From Collinsella sp. (GTDB lineage Bacteria > Actinomycetota > Coriobacteriia > Coriobacteriales > Coriobacteriaceae), in the NCBI GenBank assembly GCA_019419645.1, contig DXZN01000036.1, forward strand, positions 1-8,185: DNA of 8,185 nt, written 5' to 3'. The position numbers and the translations under genes are program-made. The notes beneath the pieces are model-generated. The model saw nothing but the letters and a program-made list of their open reading frames with translations, was not told the DNA's origin and searched no databases. Position 1 is the first letter of the stretch; the number at the start of each line of letters is the position of its first letter. This document shows positions 1 through 5,048 of the stretch, piece after piece.

Positions 1-8
1 GTCGGATA

Positions 9-14
9 CTCCTT
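9..14 (-). promoter_or_regulatory. Possible ribosome binding site of a gene lying beyond the left edge
   Basis: On the minus strand this reads AAGGAG, followed by eight bases to the window edge, which is normal spacing for a start codon just outside. It lies about 50 bases past the queH stop, so a third co-directional minus-strand gene could begin there. The start codon itself is not visible, so this rests on one hexamer only. Confidence 0.35.
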
Positions 15-64
15 ATATAGCTAAAGTCCGCTCTACATCCTAGCAGGCTGCCAGCTCAAAAGAA

Positions 65-640
65 CTACTTTTTGGACGCTTTGCGCTCGTCGCGGATGCG
101 AGCGCGGTCCATGGCCGCCTCGACGGCCGAGAATCGGCAGCCGCAGTAATTCTGCCGATACATGCCCAGTTCACGCGAACGACGCGTGGCCTCGGGATAA
201 TACGGGCGAAAATCGCGAATCACCGGGGTGAGACCGCGGGCGGCAGCCAGACGCTCCAAAACATCATTGCAGGTATCGAACAGCTGATACGGCGAGACGG
301 CGAGCGTCGTGCCCACAAACTCAAACCCGCGCTCCTGGGCCACGCGGCACGCCTCGGCCAAGCGCAGGGCATAGCACGCGCGACAGCGACGGGGCCGATC
401 GGCGCCCAGCTGGGCCACGCCGGCCTCCCAGCGCTCGCGGTCCTCCCCCGCCTCGATGAGCTCGATGTCGCCATCGGCACACCACCGGCGTAGCTCGTCC
501 AGGCGCCGCTGCCATTCATCGTGCGGCTGAATATTGGGGTTGGTCCAGCAAATCGTGGGTTCAAACCCCTCTTCGCGCAGCAAGCGAACCGGCTCAAGTG
601 AGCACGGCGCACAGCAAGCGTGCAACAACAACGGCCTCAT
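65..640 (-). CDS. queH: QueH, epoxyqueuosine reductase (non-cobalamin type)
   Basis: QueH reduces epoxyqueuosine to queuosine in the anticodon wobble base of tRNAs (GUN anticodons), the last step of queuosine synthesis. It is an iron-sulfur enzyme that replaces the cobalamin-dependent QueG in many bacteria. The 191-residue product has the family signatures in order: HACCAPC at 7-13, NPNI at 34-37, RCRACY at 85-90, SPYQ at 116-119, DFRPYY at 143-148 and GMYRQNYCGC at 159-168. The cysteines at 9, 10, 13, 86, 89, 166 and 168 are the expected iron-site ligands and redox pair. The length is normal for the family. I chose the start at 640 because GAGGAG lies 6 nt upstream. An ATG at 646 abuts that GAGGAG, and starts further upstream would run into the neighbouring gene. 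The gene sits 10 nt downstream of the DUF3267-type gene and is probably translationally coupled to it. No other queuosine gene is visible here. Confidence 0.94.
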   Translation of the reverse strand: MRPLLLHACCAPCSLEPVRLLREEGFEPTICWTNPNIQPHDEWQRRLDELRRWCADGDIELIEAGEDRERWEAGVAQLGADRPRRCRACYALRLAEACRVAQERGFEFVGTTLAVSPYQLFDTCNDVLERLAAARGLTPVIRDFRPYYPEATRRSRELGMYRQNYCGCRFSAVEAAMDRARIRDERKASKK

Positions 641-650
641 CGACATCTCC

Positions 651-1217
651 TCACCCGAAAAAGCGCACGCCAAAGGACGTGTCCTCGCAGGCGGCAATGC
701 GGCGGTCGCGCAGGATCGTCCGCACGTAATACCAGTCGCCCGTGCATCCCGAAAGGTGCAGACCAGCCGCCAGGTAGCACAGCAGTGGATAGTCCGAGAA
801 CGCAAACCCCAGGGCAAATGCTGTCGTCACAACAACCGTCGGCGCCAGGCAAACCGCCATGTACCGCCGGCGCGAATACACAACGCCCTCGGCGCAGGCA
901 TAGATCATCGCCGTCTCACGATTCGCGCCAAAGGTCACATGCGCGCCCGCAGGCGCCAGCAGCTTAAAAAACACCGCATGCACCAGCTCGTGCACGGCAA
1001 ACGACGCCATTGAGACCGCAGCCAAGCCGACTATCCAGCCCAAGACCGCCATCCAGCCGCCCGCCTCAGCCGCGTCCAAGTCTGCAGGCCCGCCCAGCAG
1101 CATAAACACCGGCACCAGGCACACGGCAAACACGCCGACTACGACCATCCCCCACACGAAGCAAGCGTGCAGAAAATCCTCGTCTTCAAACGCATGTATG
1201 TTGGAAATCTCATTCAT
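651..1217 (-). CDS. DUF3267-type integral membrane zincin (putative metalloprotease)
   Basis: The 188-residue product is hydrophobic, with membrane segments at about 18-42, 55-75, 118-140 and 142-157. A zinc-protease motif HELVH lies at 76-80 directly after the second segment, and Asp161 in SGCTGDWYY is a plausible third metal ligand. This arrangement matches the DUF3267 'putative zincin peptidase' family, which resembles M50 intramembrane proteases. The substrate is unknown, and membrane location is inferred from hydropathy. No Shine-Dalgarno sequence precedes the ATG at 1217; instead a TATCCT box lies 8 nt upstream, suggesting a leaderless or nearly leaderless message. The stop TGA overlaps the ribosome binding site of queH, so the two genes form one transcription unit. 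Proteolytic activity is not proven by sequence; a membrane protein that only retains the fold is possible. Confidence 0.82.
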   Translation of the reverse strand: MNEISNIHAFEDEDFLHACFVWGMVVVGVFAVCLVPVFMLLGGPADLDAAEAGGWMAVLGWIVGLAAVSMASFAVHELVHAVFFKLLAPAGAHVTFGANRETAMIYACAEGVVYSRRRYMAVCLAPTVVVTTAFALGFAFSDYPLLCYLAAGLHLSGCTGDWYYVRTILRDRRIAACEDTSFGVRFFG

Positions 1218-1225
1218 AGCATCTT

Positions 1226-1231
1226 AGGATA
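1226..1231 (-). promoter_or_regulatory. Candidate -10 box for the DUF3267-queH unit
   Basis: The minus strand reads TATCCT, matching TANNNT, with only 8 nt to the ATG at 1217. This would put transcription initiation within about 0-3 nt of the start codon. No convincing -35 box was found. The absence of a Shine-Dalgarno sequence fits a leaderless message. Confidence 0.4.
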
Positions 1232-1259
1232 GCGCCCCTGCCACGTACCCGTCCGCATG

Positions 1260-1268
1260 TGCGATAAT
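1260..1268 (+). promoter_or_regulatory. Candidate extended -10 promoter of the MetRS-like gene
   Basis: The sequence TGCGATAAT combines a TGn extension with GATAAT (5 of 6 matches to TATAAT). It would start RNA near 1275 and leave a 5' leader of roughly 75 nt. No good -35 box was found at normal spacing, as is usual for extended -10 promoters. The same TGTGCGATAAT string recurs ahead of the DegV gene on the other strand. Confidence 0.45.
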
Positions 1269-1349
1269 GTCGAACGATATGCACGAATTGACCACCGCGT
1301 CGCCAGGCCTTGCGCCCGGCCGCGCTCCCACCATATGCGAAGGAGTCCC

Positions 1350-3500
1350 ATGGCATCCAAATATTCCATGAACGACCGTCCCAGCTGGCCGCGCCGCGCC
1401 ATCGTTACCGCCGGCGAGCCCTACGGCAACAAGGGCCTGCACTTCGGCCACGTCGGCGGCGTCTTTGTCCCGGCCGACTTCTTTGCCCGCTTCCTGCGCG
1501 ACCGCCTGGGCCGCGAGAACGTCATCTTCACCTCGGGCACCGACTGCTACGGCTCGCCCATCATGGAGAGCTACCGCAAGCTCAAGGAAAACGAAGGCTA
1601 CGATAAGTCCATCGGCGAGTATGTCGAGTCCAATCACTCCCGCCAGGCCGCGACCCTCAACAACTACAACATCAGCTGCGACATTTACGGCGGCTCGGGC
1701 CTTGAGCCGGCTGCGCAGATTCACAACGAGGTGACCGCCGAGATTATCGAGCGCCTGCACGAGCAGGGCACCATCTCCAAGCGCTCCACGCTGCAGTTCT
1801 ACGATGCCAAGGCCGGCACGTTCCTCAACGGACGCCAGGTCATCGGCCGCTGCCCCATCCAGGGCTGCAAGTCCGAGAAGGCTTATGCCGACGAGTGCGA
1901 TCTGGGCCACCAGTTTGAGCCCGAGGAGCTCATCGCGCCCAAAAGCCAGCTCACCGGCGAGGTGCCCGAGTTGCGTCCGGTCGACAATCTCTACTTTGAC
2001 CTGCCGGCCTACCTCGACTTCATGAAAACCTACACCGCCAAGCTCGCCCAGAACCCGCAGGTTCGCTCCGTGGTCTCCAAGACCATGGAGGAGTGGCTGC
2101 TGCCGGCTCAGCTCTACATCCAGAACAAGTTCCGCGAGGCCTTCGACGCCGTCGAGGACCAGCTTCCCGAGCACACCGTGCTGGAGCCCGAGGGCAACAA
2201 GAGCAGCTTTACCGTCACCTTCCCCAGCTGGAAGGAGCGCGACGACGCCCACGCGGTGCTCGCCAACGGCGGCGTGCGCTTCCGCAGCGGCAAGGCGCTC
2301 GTGCCCTTCCGCATCACCGGCAACATCGACTGGGGCGTTCCGGTGCCCGAGGTCGATGGCGTCTCCGACGTCACCTGCTGGTGCTGGCCCGAGAGCCTGT
2401 GGGCGCCCATCAGCTATACGCGTACCGTGCTCGCGCGCGATGCCAAGGCAGCCGGCGTGACCGAGGGCGTCGCCGCCCAGGATGCCGCCCTCATGGGCGA
2501 GCCCGCTGCCGACTCCACGCAGGTCCCCGCGCCCACCTACCAGCACAGCTCGCTCGACTGGCGCGACTGGTGGTGCTCGGACGACGCGCAGATCTACCAG
2601 TTTATCGGTCAGGACAACATCTACTTCTACTGCATCGCGCAGACCGCCATGTGGGAGGCCCTGGGCTGGGACCTCACGCAGAGCACCGTCAGCGCCTGCT
2701 ACCACCTGCTCTACATGGGCAAAAAGGCCAGCTCGTCCTCGCAGACGCCTCCCCCGCCGGCAGACGACCTGCTCAACCACTACACCTGCGATCAGATGCG
2801 TGCGCACTGGCTGTCGCTCGGCCTGTCCGAGAAGCCGGTAAGCTTTAGCCCCAAGGCATACGACACGCGTGTGACCGGCAAGGACAAGGACGGCAACGAG
2901 GTACGCGCCTGCGACGACAAGCGCGTTATCGACCCGGCCCTTAAGGAGAGCGCCCTTTTGACCGGCGTGTTCAACCGCTTGGCCCGCAGCTGCTTCTACG
3001 GCGTCGCCGTCAAGGAAGGCGACGAGAGCCCCTACCGCAACGGCTGCATCCCCGCCGGTGCCGCTTCTGACACCGTGGTCGAAGCCGCCCAGCAGGCAGC
3101 CCTCGCCTTTGAGCAGGCCATGTACAAGTTCGAGACGCACCGCGCGCTTGCCGTGTGCGACGACTACCTGCGCGCCGCCAACAAGCGCTGGAGCGACGCC
3201 TCCAAGGCCGCCAACAAGCTCGAGGGCGAGCCGGCCAACGCCGCAATGACGCAGGCCCTCGTCGACGCCTTTACCGAGCTGCGCGTGGCGACCGTCCTGA
3301 TGCACGGCATCGTCCCGGCCGGCTGCGAGCTCATCTGTGAGTACTTCGACATCGACCCGGTCGCCTTCTTTAGCTGGGATAACATCTTCGCCTCCACGGA
3401 TGAGTTTGTGGAGAGCCTGGGCGAGAAGCCCGGCGAGCACCGCGTAAAGCCGCTACCCCCGCGCTTCGACTTCTTTAGCAAGCACGAGAGCCAGTACTAA
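1350..3500 (+). CDS. Divergent methionyl-tRNA synthetase-like class I tRNA ligase
   Basis: This 716-residue protein has the overall plan of class I methionyl-tRNA synthetase, which activates methionine with ATP and charges tRNA-Met in the cytoplasm. Visible landmarks are EPYGNKGLHFGH at 23-34 (HIGH motif as HFGH), SGTDCYGSPI, a metal-knuckle-like CPIQGC at 168-173 with CDLGH at 183-187, NLYFDL at 213-218, IDWGVPVP at 326-333, QFIGQDNIYFY at 417-427, and an alpha-helical anticodon-binding region to the end. There is no C-terminal EMAPII/Trbp111 domain. Oddities: the KMSKS loop reads KASSSSQTPPPP from 459; methionine-pocket positions are altered (see findings); a segment of about 65 residues is inserted at roughly 260-325; and only one zinc knuckle is recognisable. 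The start at 1350 has GAAGGAG 4 nt upstream. An in-frame upstream ATG at 1257 has no such site and gives an unconserved, arginine-rich extension. The class is certain; methionine as substrate is doubtful. Confidence 0.88.
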   Translation: MASKYSMNDRPSWPRRAIVTAGEPYGNKGLHFGHVGGVFVPADFFARFLRDRLGRENVIFTSGTDCYGSPIMESYRKLKENEGYDKSIGEYVESNHSRQAATLNNYNISCDIYGGSGLEPAAQIHNEVTAEIIERLHEQGTISKRSTLQFYDAKAGTFLNGRQVIGRCPIQGCKSEKAYADECDLGHQFEPEELIAPKSQLTGEVPELRPVDNLYFDLPAYLDFMKTYTAKLAQNPQVRSVVSKTMEEWLLPAQLYIQNKFREAFDAVEDQLPEHTVLEPEGNKSSFTVTFPSWKERDDAHAVLANGGVRFRSGKALVPFRITGNIDWGVPVPEVDGVSDVTCWCWPESLWAPISYTRTVLARDAKAAGVTEGVAAQDAALMGEPAADSTQVPAPTYQHSSLDWRDWWCSDDAQIYQFIGQDNIYFYCIAQTAMWEALGWDLTQSTVSACYHLLYMGKKASSSSQTPPPPADDLLNHYTCDQMRAHWLSLGLSEKPVSFSPKAYDTRVTGKDKDGNEVRACDDKRVIDPALKESALLTGVFNRLARSCFYGVAVKEGDESPYRNGCIPAGAASDTVVEAAQQAALAFEQAMYKFETHRALAVCDDYLRAANKRWSDASKAANKLEGEPANAAMTQALVDAFTELRVATVLMHGIVPAGCELICEYFDIDPVAFFSWDNIFASTDEFVESLGEKPGEHRVKPLPPRFDFFSKHESQY

Positions 3501-3502
3501 AG

Positions 3503-3520
3503 CACGCCAGCAGCGGCGTG
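3503..3520 (+). other. Small stem-loop between the MetRS-like and methyltransferase genes
   Basis: CACGCC and GGCGTG form a 6-bp stem with a 6-nt loop directly after the stop codon at 3500. No T-run follows, so it is not a convincing rho-independent terminator. It may be a processing or 3'-protecting structure inside a two-gene message. Confidence 0.25.
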
Positions 3521-3559
3521 TCCGGAAAGTAGTCAATTTGGGATGGGAAGGAAAGACGG

Positions 3560-4663
3560 ATGTCCAAGCCGCGTCGTCGTAAGCAAAAAAAGCCGGTTAA
3601 GCCCGAGCTCAAGCTTAGGCAGTTTGCTGCTACTGAGCTTTCCGACCAGCTTGCCGCCCTTCCCTGCGCTGCCGACCTGCCACGCTTTATGGTCGACACG
3701 GTCGCCGGCGCCTATGCGCCCGCCGATGCCGAGCTCATGATCGAGGGCTTCGGCGCCGCGGCCACACGCCCGGTCACACTGCGCGCCAACACGCTCAGGG
3801 CGACCGCCGAGGACATCGCTGCGGCGCTCGATGCCGCCGGCATCGCCCACAACCCCGTCGCCTGGTACCCAGACGCCTTTATCCTGCCCGAGGCCCAGGT
3901 TTCCGATCTGTGGGACCTCGACATCTACCGCGACGGCAAGATCTACCTGCAGAGCTTGTCGTCCATGATGCCGCCGCTGGTCCTGGGCGCACAGGCAGGC
4001 GAGGACATCCTGGACATGTGCGCAGCCCCTGGCGGCAAGACGACGCAGATCGCCGCCCTCACGCAGGGGCAGGCGCACCTTACCGCCTGCGAGATGAGCA
4101 TTCCCCGCGCCGAGAAGCTCGAAGCCAACCTCCACCGCCAAGGCGCAAAAAACGTGCCCGTCATGCGCACCGACGCACGCGAGCTCGACGAGTTCTTCCG
4201 CTTTGACCGCATCCTGCTCGACGCTCCCTGCACCGGCACGGGCACCGTCATCAGCGGCAACGAGAAAAGCCTGCGCGGCCTGACCGAGCAGCTGCTCGTC
4301 AAATGCGCCCGCTCGCAGCGTGCGCTTCTGGACCGCGCCATGGGAGCCCTCAAACCGGGCGGCACGCTCGTCTATTCGACTTGTTCGATCTTGCCGCAGG
4401 AAAACGAGGACGCCCTGCAAGAAGCCCTCGACAAGCATATGGACTGCGAGCTCATCCCCCTCGACGGCACGCCAAGCGAAAGTGAGGCACGCCGTGCCCA
4501 GGAAGCTGGTGAGGAGCCGCGCATCGAGTCCAACGCCCTGACCGAGGCCATTGCCGCGGGTCAGGTATCGGCCATCGCCAACGGCCTGCCCGGCACGCTC
4601 ACCATTCCGCCCAGCCGCGAATTTGAGGGCTTCTACATTGCCCTGATCCGAAAACGCAGCTAG
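3560..4663 (+). CDS. RsmB/RsmF-type (NOL1/NOP2/sun) RNA cytosine-C5 methyltransferase
   Basis: The protein transfers a methyl group from S-adenosylmethionine to C5 of a cytosine in RNA, most likely ribosomal RNA. The 367 residues begin with a basic tail (about 1-20, rich in Lys and Arg). They contain the SAM-binding motif LDMCAAPGGK at 151-160, DAPCTGTGT at 221-229 with Cys224, and YSTCS at 272-276 with Cys275. The two cysteines are the pair that forms and resolves the covalent RNA intermediate in this family. The end, from about 345, has the usual EGFYIALIRK closing strand. There is no NusB-like N-terminal domain, so it is not a full RsmB, and no long C-terminal PUA extension as in E. coli RsmF. 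Residues 300-345 form an Ala/Glu-rich insertion before the last strand. The ATG has GGAAGGAA about 7 nt upstream. It follows the MetRS-like gene by 59 bp on the same strand and may share its transcript. The exact target base cannot be read from sequence. Confidence 0.93.
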   Translation: MSKPRRRKQKKPVKPELKLRQFAATELSDQLAALPCAADLPRFMVDTVAGAYAPADAELMIEGFGAAATRPVTLRANTLRATAEDIAAALDAAGIAHNPVAWYPDAFILPEAQVSDLWDLDIYRDGKIYLQSLSSMMPPLVLGAQAGEDILDMCAAPGGKTTQIAALTQGQAHLTACEMSIPRAEKLEANLHRQGAKNVPVMRTDARELDEFFRFDRILLDAPCTGTGTVISGNEKSLRGLTEQLLVKCARSQRALLDRAMGALKPGGTLVYSTCSILPQENEDALQEALDKHMDCELIPLDGTPSESEARRAQEAGEEPRIESNALTEAIAAGQVSAIANGLPGTLTIPPSREFEGFYIALIRKRS

Positions 4664-4701
4664 CGCACGGATCCAAAACTCAACAAGCTATCTCCGTGCG
4701 C
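4663..4701. terminator. Candidate bidirectional terminator between convergent genes
   Basis: GCGCACGGA (4663-4671) and TCCGTGCGC (4693-4701) form a perfect 9-bp GC-rich stem with a 21-nt loop. It starts at the last base of the methyltransferase stop codon and encloses the stop codon of the small minus-strand gene. T-runs are poor on the plus side (GTTTG) and offset on the minus side (TAGCTGCGTTTT), so termination may be weak. Confidence 0.42.
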
Positions 4702-4858
4702 GTTTGCCCTGCTGGTCGCGATGCTGTTTAAGCATCGTGCGCTCCTTGCGTTCGGCCCTTTTGCCCTTAATGGCCGTGACCACAAAGTAGATGACCGCGG
4801 CGGCTACGATTGCGCCCACGCATAGGCCAATCGAGCCCAACATTGCCGAAAATTCCAT
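4688..4858 (-). CDS. Small single-pass membrane protein (56 residues), unknown function
   Basis: I do not recognise a named family. The reading frame starts MEFSAMLGSIGLCVG and has one hydrophobic segment at about 7-29. A strongly basic, polar cytoplasmic-type tail follows (KGKRAERKER at 31-40, ending GKRARR). This pattern predicts an N-out, C-in single-pass inner-membrane protein. It is supported by an excellent ribosome binding site, AGAGGTGA, 6 nt before the ATG. It also has a clean end 24 bp from the convergent methyltransferase stop and a plausible extended -10 promoter upstream. The plus-strand reading frame that overlaps it (from 4791) lacks such signals. Small proteins of this shape often act as membrane anchors or regulators, but nothing here shows a partner. 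Confidence 0.72.
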   Translation of the reverse strand: MEFSAMLGSIGLCVGAIVAAAVIYFVVTAIKGKRAERKERTMLKQHRDQQGKRARR

Positions 4859-4890
4859 ACCGCGTCACCTCTCTTTTAAACGGGACTTTC

Positions 4891-4899
4891 AAGATAGCA
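4891..4899 (-). promoter_or_regulatory. Candidate extended -10 promoter of the small membrane protein gene
   Basis: The minus strand reads TGCTATCTT, a TGn extension plus a 4-of-6 match to TATAAT. It would give a leader of about 26 nt that carries the AGAGGTGA ribosome binding site. No -35 box was recognised. Confidence 0.3.
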
Positions 4900-4932
4900 C
4901 CTCGATCACCGCCACCACAGCTCCTTCACGTT

Positions 4933-4964
4933 CGCCGCCCTTCGGTCTAACGGAGGACGCGGCG
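4933..4964. other. GC-rich imperfect inverted repeat in a divergent intergenic region
   Basis: CGCCGC followed by CCTTCG pairs with CGGAGG followed, after a 2-nt bulge, by GCGGCG. This gives a 12-bp stem (one G-T pair) with a GTCTAA loop. It is not followed by a T-run on either strand, so it is not a standard terminator. It lies upstream of the proposed start points of both flanking genes and could be a protein-binding site or a relic of a structured RNA. Confidence 0.35.
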
Positions 4965-5033
4965 GGGAAAAATCAACTCGTCAAACGATTTAGCAAGCAC
5001 AACGCTGCCGGCACCCTGCCGGCCGTCATCACA

Positions 5034-5039
5034 TAGAAT
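5034..5039 (+). promoter_or_regulatory. Candidate -10 box of the TIM-barrel gene
   Basis: TAGAAT (5 of 6 to TATAAT) ends 9 nt before the ATG at 5049. The bases between are CGAGCCTCC, with no Shine-Dalgarno sequence, so a leaderless or 1-4 nt leader transcript is likely. No -35 match is present. TGCCGGC is repeated 11 bp apart just upstream (5006-5012 and 5017-5023). Confidence 0.4.
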
Positions 5040-5048
5040 CGAGCCTCC

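Noticed and set aside
1275..1349. Possible T-box or other riboswitch in the MetRS-like leader
   Set aside because: The inferred leader is about 75 nt, too short for a T-box, with no T-box bulge sequence and no terminator hairpin.
1214..1402. 62-codon minus-strand frame whose stop overlaps the DUF3267 start as ATGA, suggesting translational coupling
   Set aside because: It lies antisense to the start of the MetRS-like gene, has no ribosome binding site and an unremarkable Arg/Trp-rich composition. The overlap looks accidental and the downstream gene has its own -10 box.
1224..3440. 738-codon open frame on the minus strand across the MetRS-like gene
   Set aside because: It is the antisense shadow of a GC-rich coding region. 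It has no family motifs and no ribosome binding site, while the plus strand has clear synthetase motifs.
3533..4438. 301-codon minus-strand frame opposite the methyltransferase gene
   Set aside because: Antisense shadow; the plus strand carries unmistakable catalytic motifs with both cysteines.
4889..4915. Eight-codon GTG mini-frame on the minus strand preceded by AAGGAG, upstream of the small membrane protein gene
   Set aside because: It overlaps the proposed -10 box of that gene, so it would not be in the transcript, and it is too short to support.
4791..5036. 81-codon plus-strand frame in the 4664-5048 interval
   Set aside because: No ribosome binding site, Thr/Ser/Pro-rich composition, runs across a hairpin and a promoter, and overlaps the better supported minus-strand small gene.
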